DNA of 48,756 bases from Clostridiales bacterium (GTDB lineage: Bacteria > Bacillota > Clostridia > Oscillospirales > UBA644). Location of the stretch: the NCBI GenBank assembly GCA_003343705.1, contig QAKR01000025.1, positions 1 through 48,756 on the forward strand. Reading direction: 5' to 3'. The number at the start of each line of letters is the position of its first letter. Positions within the stretch are counted from its first letter, which is position 1. The position numbers and the translations under genes are program-made. The notes under the pieces are model-generated. The model ran no database searches and was not told where the DNA came from. It saw nothing but the letters and a program-made list of their open reading frames with translations. Below are positions 34,085 to 44,320 of the stretch, piece after piece.

Positions 34085-35332
34085 ATGGCAAATTCAAAAT
34101 ATGAAGCTGTTCGAGGTACGAATGATGTTTTGCCCTTTGACAGTTATAAATGGCAGTATGTAGAAAAAATACTTTCAGATGTTGCGTACCGTTACGGTTT
34201 TCGTGAGGTACGCTTTCCCACTTTTGAGAAAACCGAGCTTTTTCAAAGAAGTGTAGGTGACACAACGGATGTTGTTCAAAAGGAAATGTATACATTTCAA
34301 ACAAAAGGGGAGACAAGCATAACATTGCGTCCTGAAGGGACTGCATCTGTTGCACGGTTATGTTTGCAAAACGGACTTTTTGCAGGTTTGATGCCCCTAA
34401 AGCTTTTTTATATAATTTCGTGTTTCCGTTATGAAAAGCCCCAGGCAGGGCGGTATAGAGAATTCCACCAGTTCGGGGTAGAGCTTTACGGAACACAAAA
34501 TCCGGCAAGTGATTGTGAAACAATTGCACTTGGTGATACTGCGCTGCGGGCTTTGGGAATAAACGATTTCGTACTTAAAATAAACTCAATAGGTTGTCCG
34601 GAATGTCGTGCAAAATTCCTTTCGGCTTTACGTGAATATTTCGGTAACTATAAAAGCACCCTTTGCCAAACTTGCAATGATCGTTTTGAAAAAAATCCTA
34701 TGCGTATACTTGATTGTAAAAGTGACGTTTGCAAAAATATTGCAAAAGACGCCCCGAAAATAAATGATTATTTATGTGAAGAATGTAAAACACACTTTGC
34801 AGCATTAAGGCAAGGTCTTGAAAACTTAGGGATACCATATGAAGTTGATACCACAATTGTACGAGGCCTTGATTATTATACAAAAACTGTATTTGAGTTT
34901 GTAGAAAACAGCACCGGTCTTACAATACTTGCCGGTGGACGGTATGATGGGCTGGTTAATGAGCTTGATGAAAGTAAACAAGTATGCGGTCTTGGTTTTG
35001 CAAGCGGCATTGAACGCCTTTTAATAGCTATGGAAAATGCAAAAGCCTCTTTTGGTCAAGAACAGAAGTGCAAAATATTTGTAGGTTATATAGGTGATAA
35101 CGGTGCACAAAAAGCAGCTAAAATCGTGAAAGATTTGCGGGACAGAGGCATTATAGCCGAAACAGATATTTCAGGTCGTTCACTTAAAGCTCAAATGAAA
35201 TATGCCGATAAAATCGGTGCAGAGAATACGTTAATTCTTGGTGATAACGAAGTTGAGAGCGGAACAGCCGTTATGAAAAATATGCAGACCGGTGAACGCT
35301 CAGACGTTGAAATTGATAAACTTTTTTACTAA
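34085..35332 (+). CDS. hisS: histidyl-tRNA synthetase
   Basis: Charges tRNA-His. The 415-residue product has class II motif 1 (RFPTFEKTELFQRSVG), motif 2 (LRPEGTASVARL and RYEKPQAGRYREFHQF), the HisA motif RGLDYYTKTVFEF, LAGGRYDGL and the C-terminal anticodon domain. Length is close to Bacillus HisS (about 424). The frame is open upstream to 33977, but those residues have no counterpart in the family; the ATG at 34085 gives MANSKYEAVRGTND, the normal start. GAGAGG lies 12 bp upstream, a slightly long gap. No T-box sequence was found in the 141 bp after mgsA. Confidence 0.95.
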   Translation: MANSKYEAVRGTNDVLPFDSYKWQYVEKILSDVAYRYGFREVRFPTFEKTELFQRSVGDTTDVVQKEMYTFQTKGETSITLRPEGTASVARLCLQNGLFAGLMPLKLFYIISCFRYEKPQAGRYREFHQFGVELYGTQNPASDCETIALGDTALRALGINDFVLKINSIGCPECRAKFLSALREYFGNYKSTLCQTCNDRFEKNPMRILDCKSDVCKNIAKDAPKINDYLCEECKTHFAALRQGLENLGIPYEVDTTIVRGLDYYTKTVFEFVENSTGLTILAGGRYDGLVNELDESKQVCGLGFASGIERLLIAMENAKASFGQEQKCKIFVGYIGDNGAQKAAKIVKDLRDRGIIAETDISGRSLKAQMKYADKIGAENTLILGDNEVESGTAVMKNMQTGERSDVEIDKLFY

Positions 35333-35370
35333 TATATACTAATAATTATGATAGAATGGGGACACAGATA

Positions 35371-37149
35371 ATGCAGGGCTTTGAAGTTATTAAACATAAG
35401 CGCACCGGTTATTGCGGAACGTTTCGTAAGATCGATGAGGGTAAAACAATAACTGTTCACGGATGGGTTCAGCGCCGCCGTGCTTTAGGAGGGTTAATCT
35501 TTGTCGATTTACGTGATCGATCAGGGATCTTACAGATAACTTTTGACGAAACACAGAATAAAGATATATTCGATAAAGCATATACTCTTCGTGCCGAAGA
35601 CGTTATTAGCGTTACCGGCGTTGTTCGTAAAAGAGGAGATGCAAATACAAAAATCTCAACGGGTGAAATTGAAGTCCTCGCAAATGATCTGCAAATTTTA
35701 GCAAAAAGCGAAACTCCTCCCTTCGAAATTGTAGAAAATTCTAATGTAAATGAGGAGTTAAGGCTTAAATATCGGTATCTTGATTTACGTCGTCCTGATG
35801 CTCAGCTGCCGATAATATTTCGTTCAAAGCTTTCATCTTTAGCCCGCGAATACTATATTAAAAACGATTTTGTTGAAATAGAAACTCCCAACTTGATAAA
35901 GAGTACTCCTGAAGGTGCGCGAGACTATCTTGTTCCTTCTCGTGTTCATCCCGGATCTTTTTATGCACTTCCCCAATCTCCGCAGCTTTACAAACAGCTT
36001 TTAATGGTTGCAGGCTTTGACAGATATATTCAAATCGCACGTTGTTTCAGAGATGAAGATCTTCGTGCAGAACGTCAGCCTGAATTTACACAAATCGACC
36101 TTGAAATGTCTTTTGTTGATGTGGATGATGTTATAGAACTAAATGAGGGTTTTGTTAAACTTGCATTTAAAGAGTTTTTAAATATAGATCTTCCTGAGTA
36201 TTTTCCAAGAATGACTTATGCTGAGGCAATGGACAGATTCGGTTCGGATAAGCCTGATACTCGTTTTGGTCTTGAGCTTCAAAATATATCTGAAACAGTT
36301 AAAACTTTCGGTTTTAAAGTTTTTGCGGACACAGTTGCAAACGGTGGCTCTGTACGAGCTATTGTTGTTGAAAATTCTGCTGATAAGTTTGCACGTCGCG
36401 ATATTGATGCTTTAACGGAATTTGTTAAAACCTATCGTGCAAAAGGCCTTGCTTGGGTAAAACTCGGAGAACAGATGACTTCGTCTTTCATGAAGTTTTT
36501 GTCTGAAGAAGAACAATCCTCGCTTATTAATAAGCTTAATATTAAGCAGGGGGATACAGCTTTTATCGTTGCAGATAATGACGATACAGTTTTTGCTTCA
36601 CTGGGTGCCCTTCGTTTAGAAATTGCAAAACGTTTTTCACTTATTCCGGAAAACAGATATGATGTTTTATGGGTAACTGAATTTCCTCTTTTGGAATATT
36701 CCGAAGAAGATAATCGCTTTGTTGCAAAGCATCATCCGTTTACATCTCCAATGTTTGAAGATCTGGAGTATCTTGATAGTGACCCCGGAAGAGTTCGTGC
36801 AAAAGCGTATGATATTGTTATAAACGGAATGGAAGCCGGAGGCGGTTCTATAAGAATTTATAATTCCGAGCTTCAGCAAAAAATGTTCGAAATTTTAGGT
36901 TTTACAAAAGAGGAAGCTGAAAGGCGTTTCGGATTTTTAATAAATGCTTTTAAATACGGTGTTCCACCACATGGTGGTATGGCTTACGGTTTAGACCGTT
37001 TAACAATGATATTTACCGGCCGTGACAGCATAAAAGATGTAATTGCATTCCCCAAGGTTCAGAATGCATCTGAGTTGATGAGTGGGTGTCCTGCAGACGT
37101 TGATCAGAAGCAGCTTGATGAGCTTCATATTAAATTTATAGAGGAATAA
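35371..37149 (+). CDS. aspS: aspartyl-tRNA synthetase (bacterial type)
   Basis: Charges tRNA-Asp, and possibly tRNA-Asn if asparaginyl-tRNA is made by amidation in this organism. The 592-residue product has the N-terminal OB-fold (VHGWVQRRRALGGLIFVDLRDR), motif 2 (RCFRDEDLRAERQPEFTQID), a long GAD insertion domain (about 290-410) typical of bacterial AspRS, and motif 3 (GVPPHGGMAYGLDRL). ATG at 35371 follows GGGG at 9 bp. It lies 38 bp behind hisS, a common firmicute pair. Confidence 0.96.
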   Translation: MQGFEVIKHKRTGYCGTFRKIDEGKTITVHGWVQRRRALGGLIFVDLRDRSGILQITFDETQNKDIFDKAYTLRAEDVISVTGVVRKRGDANTKISTGEIEVLANDLQILAKSETPPFEIVENSNVNEELRLKYRYLDLRRPDAQLPIIFRSKLSSLAREYYIKNDFVEIETPNLIKSTPEGARDYLVPSRVHPGSFYALPQSPQLYKQLLMVAGFDRYIQIARCFRDEDLRAERQPEFTQIDLEMSFVDVDDVIELNEGFVKLAFKEFLNIDLPEYFPRMTYAEAMDRFGSDKPDTRFGLELQNISETVKTFGFKVFADTVANGGSVRAIVVENSADKFARRDIDALTEFVKTYRAKGLAWVKLGEQMTSSFMKFLSEEEQSSLINKLNIKQGDTAFIVADNDDTVFASLGALRLEIAKRFSLIPENRYDVLWVTEFPLLEYSEEDNRFVAKHHPFTSPMFEDLEYLDSDPGRVRAKAYDIVINGMEAGGGSIRIYNSELQQKMFEILGFTKEEAERRFGFLINAFKYGVPPHGGMAYGLDRLTMIFTGRDSIKDVIAFPKVQNASELMSGCPADVDQKQLDELHIKFIEE

Positions 37150-37152
37150 ACA

Positions 37153-38133
37153 ATGATAGAAGTCAGCAACCTGACAAAACATTACGGCAAAAAGCTTGCT
37201 GTTAAAAATCTTTCATTTACAATAAATAAAGGTGAAATAGTCGGATTTCTCGGGCCTAACGGCGCGGGAAAAACGACTGTTATGAATATGCTTACGGGAT
37301 ATATCTCCTCAGACGAAGGGAAAATATCTATAGGCGGTTTTGATATGCTTGAAAATCCGCTTAAGGCGAAATTGCACATTGGATATTTACCGGAAATTCC
37401 TCCGCTATATCCGGATTTAACTGTGCTTGAGTATTTGGAGTTTGTTTATAATTTAAAAAAATGCACGCTTAAAAAAGAAGAACATCTTACTGAAATTTGT
37501 GCTGTTACTTCTATAACAAATGTTGCAGGTCGCAGGATAGGAAATCTTTCAAAAGGTTATAAACAACGTGTAGGTTTGGCTCAAGCTCTTGTGGGGGATC
37601 CTGAAATACTGATATTTGACGAACCTACTATCGGTCTTGATCCTCGTGAAATAATTGAGATACGTAACCTTATTCGTAGACTGGGAACGTATCATACAGT
37701 AATATTAAGCTCCCATATTCTTTCTGAAATACAACAGGTATGCGAAAGAGTTATAATTATAAATAACGGTGAGCTTGTACGTGATGAATGTGTGGGAGGT
37801 CTTTTAGACGCTGCAACACCTACCGATCGTTATGCCGTTCGTATAGCTGGCCCTGAAGAGGCTGTTGTTCACACAATTGAAAAGCTGGACGGTGTAATTA
37901 AAGTTGAATATGTTGGTACACTGGAAAAAGGCTCTGTTGATATTGTAGTGGAGGCTGAAAAGCGTATTGATGTGCGTAAGGTTTTATTTGCGGAATGTGC
38001 TAAACGTGAATGGTTTGTTTTAATGTTGTCACGTTTGGGTATTTCACTTGAAGATATATTTGTAAATATTATCGATACCGACGATAAAAAAAAGCTTTCC
38101 GCTGCTAAAAATGCGGATCAAGAGAACAGCTGA
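37153..38133 (+). CDS. ABC transporter ATPase (GldA-like)
   Basis: The 326-residue product has Walker A GPNGAGKTT, signature LSKGYKQRVGLAQ, Walker B LIFDEPTIGLDP and the switch His in SSHILSEI, then a C-terminal extension of ~100 residues that GldA-type ATPases share. Together with the next three genes it forms a system of the GldA-GldF-GldG-DUF4340 type. Its ATG is 3 bp after the aspS stop with a GAGG site within the end of aspS, so it is probably cotranscribed with the synthetases. Confidence 0.9.
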   Translation: MIEVSNLTKHYGKKLAVKNLSFTINKGEIVGFLGPNGAGKTTVMNMLTGYISSDEGKISIGGFDMLENPLKAKLHIGYLPEIPPLYPDLTVLEYLEFVYNLKKCTLKKEEHLTEICAVTSITNVAGRRIGNLSKGYKQRVGLAQALVGDPEILIFDEPTIGLDPREIIEIRNLIRRLGTYHTVILSSHILSEIQQVCERVIIINNGELVRDECVGGLLDAATPTDRYAVRIAGPEEAVVHTIEKLDGVIKVEYVGTLEKGSVDIVVEAEKRIDVRKVLFAECAKREWFVLMLSRLGISLEDIFVNIIDTDDKKKLSAAKNADQENS

Positions 38134-38151
38134 AAGAGGATTTGAACAGTT

Positions 38152-38856
38152 ATGAAAGCAATTATAAAACGTGAGCTTGCCTCATATTTTAGGAACCCAG
38201 TCGGGCCTGTTATGATTGGGGCATATGGGATTTTATCAGGTATATGTTTCATATTGTCTGTTGTAGCCAATATGTCAAGTAATATGTCTTCATACTTTGG
38301 TATTTGGCTTTACTTTGTTAATGTGGTCTTCGTATGCTTATTATCTTTCCGTTTTTTCAGCGAAGAAAAGAGGAATAAAACAGATCAACTTTTACTTACT
38401 GCCCCTGTAAGCTTATTTTCTGTTGTTACGGGTAAATTTTTTAGTGCAGCGATTATATTTACTGCAGCTTCAGCTGTTAATATACTTTACGCTTTTATTG
38501 TCGGGATGTTTTCAAAGCTTGCAATAGGAGACTTCATTATACAGTTTATAGGTATTTTACTTGTCGGATATGCAATGATAGCTGTTGCTATTTTTATATC
38601 GTCGTTAACAGAAAGCCAAATAGGTACTGTTGCTGCAACATTTGCAACTCTTGTTATTATGTATGTTTCAGACAGCGTAGCTTCCTTGTTGCCCGGATGG
38701 ATGGAGGTTGCACTAAAAAGTATAAGCATGTATTCACGTTACAGTGATTTTTCTGTGGGGCTCTTAAGCCTTGCTCCGACTGTTTTTTATATTAGCATAA
38801 CCGCACTTTTTATATTTCTTACCATGCGTATGATTGAAAAAAGACGCTGGGCGTAA
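38152..38856 (+). CDS. ABC-2 permease (GldF-like)
   Basis: A 234-residue membrane protein with six hydrophobic segments, starting MKAIIKRELASYFRNPVGPV, the entry typical of GldF/NosY-like ABC-2 permeases. The short cytoplasmic loop FFSEEKRNKTDQLLLTAP between segments 2 and 3 is also characteristic of the family. GAGGATT lies upstream. It is followed after 57 bp by the GldG-like gene. Confidence 0.9.
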   Translation: MKAIIKRELASYFRNPVGPVMIGAYGILSGICFILSVVANMSSNMSSYFGIWLYFVNVVFVCLLSFRFFSEEKRNKTDQLLLTAPVSLFSVVTGKFFSAAIIFTAASAVNILYAFIVGMFSKLAIGDFIIQFIGILLVGYAMIAVAIFISSLTESQIGTVAATFATLVIMYVSDSVASLLPGWMEVALKSISMYSRYSDFSVGLLSLAPTVFYISITALFIFLTMRMIEKRRWA

Positions 38857-38913
38857 TCACATTATAACAGAATATTCTAAATCCTCGCACTACATAGGCC
38901 GAAAGGATAACTT

Positions 38914-40482
38914 ATGAATAAAAAAACAAAGAAAATAATAAAATACGGTGGTTTAACAACCGCAGTTGTTGCTGTGGTTGTTGCGACTGTTATTGCTTTA
39001 AATATAACGCTTACCACTCTTGACGCTGCTTTTGGTCTAAGCCTTGATTTTTCACAAGCCGGGCTTACAGAGATAGATCAGATTTCTAAGGATTTTCTTA
39101 AAACACTCAATAAAGATATTGAAATTATTATAAACGGCAGTGAAGAAGAATTTAAAAAGGCAACTGGGGATACGGTTACAGTAACCGATAAAGAAAGCGG
39201 TTCTGAAGCAAACCAGACAGTTGTATCCGGTAAAAGATATACCTATGAAGTTGTAGACAGTTATCGTAAAAACAGTGATAAAATATCAACTTATTATATA
39301 GACGTTCGTTATAATCCCGGCTTTTTTAAAGACCGCAATATAACATTTAAAAGTGATGACTTTATTATTATCTACTGTCCGGAAAACGGACGCTATTTTT
39401 CAATTCCCAATGATATTTTCAGCGATTATACTTTAATTTCTTTGGAACGAAGAATTGCTGCCGGTATTTATAACACAACAAAAGACAACTTACGTCGAGT
39501 TGCGATTGTAACCGGTCATAATGAACAAAATGCCGCTTATCCGTATATATCAGAACTTTTAACTAATAATGCTTATCTTGTTGAAACTTTAGACATAACT
39601 TCAGTAGAACAAATAGACGGTGATATTGATATTCTCGTTGTCATTTCTCCTCAGCTCACATATAACACAAACGATATACTTAAACTGCGTAAGTATATGA
39701 GCGGGGGCGAAAATTTAGGGCGTAACCTTGTGGTCTTTACTGATACTGAAACCCCAGGAAACCCTTTTCTGGAAGATTTTCTTTCAACTGAATGGGGTCT
39801 TCAGGTAGGCCCTGATGTTGTTTACGACCCTGCAAATTCAAGTACTGTTTTAAACACTACCGAACCGTTTTTAAAAGTTGCGTATCCGTCGAATTCCGTA
39901 GCTCAAGCTGCGGCTGATAATCTTTATGAACAAAACGCTTATCAGTTTTTATCTTTAGGAAAAACAAGAAATATAATACGTTCTTTTGAAAAGAAAAATG
40001 CAGTACAGACTGCAGCATTGTTATCTACTTTTGATGGCAATTCTTTCGGACGACCTATTTCTAAAAACATAGTAGCTTCTGATGATTTTAAAAATGTAAC
40101 AAAGCAGGCAGGGGATACCACCGGCCCTCTTAATGTGGCAGCTATGTCATATATACAGAAATCTGACGATACGGATAATGTTTACGGGCTTTATTCTTCA
40201 AATGTGGTATTATTTGGTTCAACTTCAATTTTAGATACACGTTATATGGCAAATATGACAGGTACAACCCAAAGTAGTGCGGAATATATACTTTCGCTCT
40301 TTGAATTTTTAGTTAATGAAGACAATGTTATTAAAATAACCGCAACATCACTGACATCATCGTCGATTTCCTTTCAGAGTGATGTATCTGCATATGTGAC
40401 AATAGGCATTATTGTATGTCTTGTACCTGTAATTTGTGCTGTATTTGCCATAATTAAGTGGAGGCAAAGAAAATACTTATGA
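38914..40482 (+). CDS. GldG-like auxiliary ABC transport protein
   Basis: The 522-residue product has an N-terminal membrane helix, a large extracellular domain of the ABC_transp_aux/GldG family (LTEIDQISKDFLKTLNKDIEI-type start, then RRVAIVTGHNEQNAAYPYI and DIDILVVISPQLTYNTNDI), and a C-terminal helix (about 495-515) ending in a basic tail WRQRKYL. The family domain lies outside the membrane and is thought to act with the ABC transporter. The GAAAGG site precedes ATG. It overlaps the next gene by 4 bp (ATGA). Confidence 0.87.
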   Translation: MNKKTKKIIKYGGLTTAVVAVVVATVIALNITLTTLDAAFGLSLDFSQAGLTEIDQISKDFLKTLNKDIEIIINGSEEEFKKATGDTVTVTDKESGSEANQTVVSGKRYTYEVVDSYRKNSDKISTYYIDVRYNPGFFKDRNITFKSDDFIIIYCPENGRYFSIPNDIFSDYTLISLERRIAAGIYNTTKDNLRRVAIVTGHNEQNAAYPYISELLTNNAYLVETLDITSVEQIDGDIDILVVISPQLTYNTNDILKLRKYMSGGENLGRNLVVFTDTETPGNPFLEDFLSTEWGLQVGPDVVYDPANSSTVLNTTEPFLKVAYPSNSVAQAAADNLYEQNAYQFLSLGKTRNIIRSFEKKNAVQTAALLSTFDGNSFGRPISKNIVASDDFKNVTKQAGDTTGPLNVAAMSYIQKSDDTDNVYGLYSSNVVLFGSTSILDTRYMANMTGTTQSSAEYILSLFEFLVNEDNVIKITATSLTSSSISFQSDVSAYVTIGIIVCLVPVICAVFAIIKWRQRKYL

Positions 40483-41978
40483 CAAAAAAAAATGCACTGC
40501 TTATTATTATAGGGGCTCTTATTTTAGCAATATTAATAGGGGCAACAATTCTTATAAAGACAATGTTCGGGGAGCAGGAAAAGAAAAACCCGACTGTTGA
40601 TAAAAATGTTACTCCGTCTTACGATCGTGACGGGACAGAAATATATTCTGTAAATTCTTTCGTTTATGAAGGGCTTACGATTAAAAACAGTAATAGTGAA
40701 TATACAATTCGTAAAAAAGACAGTACGTATTTTTTTGAAGGCAAAGAAAATGTTCCACTGCTACCTGCTACAGCAAAAGCCCTTTTTGAATGTGTTCTAT
40801 CCCTTAAAAACGAAAGCACTGTAACAATGAACGCTGAACGTATGTCTGATTATGGGCTTGAATCTCCACAGGCAACGATTACAGTCTTAAAAAACAAAGG
40901 TGAAAATGATGTTTTACTATTAGGCGATAAAACGCCTGACGGCGGCGGATACTATTTATGTAAAAACGGTGAAAAGGCTGTTTATGTTGTAAGCACATAT
41001 TTTGGTGATAGGGTTTTAAAAACACGAACAGATTTTTATGTTACTGATTTAAGCATAAATTTTGATACGGCTAATTTACAAAGGCTTGAAATATCACGAA
41101 CTTCAGGGTTTGATCTTTTGCTTAGATACGGAACAGATGCTGAATTAGCTTCAGGTAAATATGAAAGTACAATGCTTTTGGAAAAACCGTTTGCTGTTGG
41201 TGCAAATAACGATAATGCACGTGCTGCAGTTTCAGATATTTCACATCTCGAAGCGGTAAAAGTAATATGTGATGAAATAACAGATGAGAACCTTGAGAAA
41301 TTCGGGTTTAAAGACCCTGTTAAGGTTGTTGTTGAAGCTAATGTGGATATTTCGCAATCTTCGGCTGGCGACTATTTAAACGATATATACGATCAAACAG
41401 TTACTTCCGAAAAACTAGTACGTGTTTCGTCAACATATTATATCGGCTCTACCGACGGACGGGATACTTATGTTATGTATGGTGACCGTAAGGTTGTTTA
41501 TGCTGTTGATAAAGACGTTTTTGCTTTTTTAGATAAAGATATAGATTATTATTGCCAAAGCCTTGTTTCTATTAAATATTTAAAAGATTTAAAAGAAATA
41601 AATATTTCTTTTGACGGAAAGACTTATACAGTAAAAACCTGGACTGAGACAGACAGTAATAAAAATACGATATATAAAGCCTCATATCAAAATGCTCCCC
41701 GAGAGGGTACTGATATTCAGGCGTTGTATAAACTTATTGTAGGGGTAGTTCAATACGGGCTTGCTGAAAGTCCCGGAACAGATCCCCTACTAAAAATAAC
41801 TCTGAAAGGCAATAACGGAAGCACCCAGCTCATCGAGTTTTTGCCATATGAAGGGGGGCTGTATGCCTTTTGCCGAACCGACGGCAATGGCACCTTCAGA
41901 GTTTTAACATCACAGCTTGATAAAATAAAAGAAGCTACGCTGCAGTTTGTTAATGGCAAAACAGTCACTATTGAATAA
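40479..41978 (+). CDS. DUF4340-type membrane-anchored protein
   Basis: The 499-residue product starts with a basic residue run, a single membrane helix (about 8-30), and then a long extracellular beta-rich region containing two copies of a DUF4340-like module (ESPQATITVLKNKGENDVLLLGD and FKDPVKVVVEANVDI, YIGSTDGRDTYVMYGD). DUF4340 proteins regularly follow GldG homologues. The ATG is coupled through a 4-bp overlap with GldG. Function unknown; surface transport or envelope work is inferred from context. Confidence 0.82.
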   Translation: MTKKNALLIIIGALILAILIGATILIKTMFGEQEKKNPTVDKNVTPSYDRDGTEIYSVNSFVYEGLTIKNSNSEYTIRKKDSTYFFEGKENVPLLPATAKALFECVLSLKNESTVTMNAERMSDYGLESPQATITVLKNKGENDVLLLGDKTPDGGGYYLCKNGEKAVYVVSTYFGDRVLKTRTDFYVTDLSINFDTANLQRLEISRTSGFDLLLRYGTDAELASGKYESTMLLEKPFAVGANNDNARAAVSDISHLEAVKVICDEITDENLEKFGFKDPVKVVVEANVDISQSSAGDYLNDIYDQTVTSEKLVRVSSTYYIGSTDGRDTYVMYGDRKVVYAVDKDVFAFLDKDIDYYCQSLVSIKYLKDLKEINISFDGKTYTVKTWTETDSNKNTIYKASYQNAPREGTDIQALYKLIVGVVQYGLAESPGTDPLLKITLKGNNGSTQLIEFLPYEGGLYAFCRTDGNGTFRVLTSQLDKIKEATLQFVNGKTVTIE

Positions 41979-42000
41979 AAATAATACAGTGCAGTGTAAT

Positions 42001-42030
42001 AAAAATTCAGAAATATCTGTATTTTTATTT
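42001..42030 (+). terminator. AT-rich terminator between the ABC operon and thrS
   Basis: AAAAATTCAGA (42001-42011) pairs with TCTGTATTTTT (42016-42026) except for one T-T mismatch, with loop AATA and more T after it. Confidence 0.6.
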
Positions 42031-42058
42031 AAGTTAGTAGTATAAGGAGAGATGATAT

Positions 42059-43996
42059 ATGAAAATTAAATTACCCGATGGTGAAATTTCTGCAGATGAA
42101 AACGAAAGTGCTTTTAGTGTACTTATGCAAAAAGATCCACATATGGCACGTGCTTGTCTTGCTTGTGAGATTAACGGAAAAACCAGCGAGCTTTCCACCG
42201 TTTTGAAAGATGGTGACGAGTTAAAACCTTTAACTTTTGAAGACGAGGGAGGAAGACGTACATTTTGGCACACAACTTCCCATGTTTTAGCTCAGGCAGT
42301 TAAACGTCTTTATCCTAATGTAAAGCTTGCAATAGGCCCCGCAATCGAGAACGGTTTTTATTACGATTTTGATACTGACACACCGTTTACGCCTGAAATG
42401 CTTGATAGCATTGAAGCCGAAATGAAAAAAATTGTTAAAGAAGGGCTTAAACTTGAACGTTATGTTCTTCCTAAAAATGAAGCTCTTGAACTTATGAAAG
42501 ATGAGCCGTATAAGGTTGAACTAATTAATGATCTTCCTGACGGCGAACAAATAAGTTTTTATAAACAAGGCGACTTTACTGATCTGTGCGCAGGCCCTCA
42601 CCTTTTTGATGTGTCTAAAATAAAAGCCATAAAATTATTGTCCGCAACAGGTGCATATTGGCGCGGAGACAGCAATAAGAAAATGTTACAACGTATTTAC
42701 GGCGTTTCATTTATGAAAACAGCCGAGCTTGAAGCCCATGTACAACAGCTTGAAGAGGCGAAAAAACGCGACCATAACAAGCTTGGCAGAGAGCTTGAAT
42801 TATTCACAACGTCAGACCTTATCGGCCAAGGTTTACCTATCCTTTTGCCAAAGGGTGCGCGTATTATTCAGCTACTGCAACGTTTTGTTGAAGATGAAGA
42901 ACAAAGACGCGGTTGGTTGTTGACAAAAACACCTTTTATGGCTAAAAGTGATCTTTATAAAGTTTCCGGACACTGGGATCATTATCTTGATGGAATGTTT
43001 GTTTTAGGTGATCCTACAAAAGAGGTCGAAGAAGAAGTTTTTGCTCTTCGCCCGATGACTTGTCCGTTCCAATATCAGGCATATCTAAATAAGAGTCGCT
43101 CATATCGTGATTTACCGTTACGTTACAACGAAACATCAACTCTTTTCCGTAATGAAGCATCAGGAGAGATGCATGGGCTTATTCGTGTACGTCAGTTTAC
43201 TATTTCAGAAGGACATCTTATGTGTTTGCCAGAACAGTTGGAAGATGAGTTCCGAGGCTGTCTTGAGCTTGCCATATTTATGTTGAAAACCCTCGGCTTA
43301 TATGAGGATGTTTCATATAGATTTTCTAAATGGGATCCGGAAGACCGTGAAAAATATATCGGAACTGCAGAACAATGGGATGAAGCTCAAGGCGTAATGC
43401 AAAAGATACTTGATCATCTTGAAATTCCGTATAAAGTCGGAATAGGTGAAGCTGCATTTTATGGACCTAAGCTTGATATTCAGATTCGAAACGTGCATGG
43501 TAAAGAAGATACTCTTATTACAATCCAGGTTGATCAGATGCTTGCTGAAAAATTCGGTATGGAATATGTAGACCGTGACGGTGAAAAGAAGAATCCGTAT
43601 ATTATACACAGAACATCAATAGGTTGTTATGAAAGAACACTTGCTCTCCTTATTGAAAAATATGCAGGAGCATTTCCTACTTGGCTTGCTCCGGTACAGG
43701 TTAAAGTTCTTCCTATTTCAGAGAAGTTTATGGATTACGCAAATACTGTTAAAAAAGAACTTGAAGCAAACGGTATACGTATTGAGTTTGATGATCGTAA
43801 TGAAAAGATAGGTTATAAAATCCGTGAAGCACAGCTTGAAAAGGTTCCTTACATGCTTATTGTCGGAGAAAAAGAACAATCAGATAATTTGGTAAGTGTT
43901 AGAAGCCGCAAAGAAGGAGATAAAGGTTCTATGCAGGTTTCTGAGTTTATTTCAAAAGTTTTACGTGAAGTTGATACAAAAGAGCTTAATTATTAG
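42059..43996 (+). CDS. thrS: threonyl-tRNA synthetase
   Basis: Charges tRNA-Thr and edits mischarged Ser-tRNA. The 645-residue product has a TGS domain (1-61), the editing domain with HTTSHVLAQ (zinc-like HxxxH) and DLCAGPHL, the class II core with MTCPFQYQAY and motif 2 LFRNEASGEMHGLIRVRQF, motif 3 RTSIGCYERTLALL, and the anticodon domain. AAGGAGAG lies 11 bp before the ATG. Only 80 bp precede it, and there is no T-box leader, although thrS is often T-box controlled in firmicutes. Confidence 0.97.
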   Translation: MKIKLPDGEISADENESAFSVLMQKDPHMARACLACEINGKTSELSTVLKDGDELKPLTFEDEGGRRTFWHTTSHVLAQAVKRLYPNVKLAIGPAIENGFYYDFDTDTPFTPEMLDSIEAEMKKIVKEGLKLERYVLPKNEALELMKDEPYKVELINDLPDGEQISFYKQGDFTDLCAGPHLFDVSKIKAIKLLSATGAYWRGDSNKKMLQRIYGVSFMKTAELEAHVQQLEEAKKRDHNKLGRELELFTTSDLIGQGLPILLPKGARIIQLLQRFVEDEEQRRGWLLTKTPFMAKSDLYKVSGHWDHYLDGMFVLGDPTKEVEEEVFALRPMTCPFQYQAYLNKSRSYRDLPLRYNETSTLFRNEASGEMHGLIRVRQFTISEGHLMCLPEQLEDEFRGCLELAIFMLKTLGLYEDVSYRFSKWDPEDREKYIGTAEQWDEAQGVMQKILDHLEIPYKVGIGEAAFYGPKLDIQIRNVHGKEDTLITIQVDQMLAEKFGMEYVDRDGEKKNPYIIHRTSIGCYERTLALLIEKYAGAFPTWLAPVQVKVLPISEKFMDYANTVKKELEANGIRIEFDDRNEKIGYKIREAQLEKVPYMLIVGEKEQSDNLVSVRSRKEGDKGSMQVSEFISKVLREVDTKELNY

Positions 43997-44257
43997 TATC
44001 AAAAATTAATAGGTTATAATTTAAAATATTTTATATTTCTTATTTTGGGAATAGCTCGAAAGCTGTCTAGTACGGTTGTCGAGCTATTTTTCAATTAAAT
44101 ATAGTTTAGGCTTTTTAAAAATACTGTTGCTTACTGTAAACAGTATTATGTATGATTTATAAAAGCATATAATTATATATAAGAATTTTAATATGGAAAT
44201 TAATTGTTAATCTATTTTACAAATACAATAAAATATATAGAGTTGTAGAAAAAATTA
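43997..44257 (+). other. AT-rich intergenic region with the thrS terminator
   Basis: AATAGCTCG (44050-44058) pairs with CGAGCTATT (44080-44088) and is followed by TTTTTC, a terminator for thrS with a 21-base loop. From there to 44257 it is AT-rich with no open frame. Confidence 0.7.
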
Positions 44258-44286
44258 TTGACATTTAGATTTATTTGTTGTATAAT
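44258..44286 (+). promoter_or_regulatory. consensus promoter of the dockerin protein gene
   Basis: TTGACA (44258-44263) and TATAAT (44281-44286) are perfect matches 17 bp apart. The start near 44293 gives a leader of about 28 nt. Confidence 0.9.
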
Positions 44287-44320
44287 ATACGTATAAATTT
44301 GCTGGAGGTGTGAACTGAAA

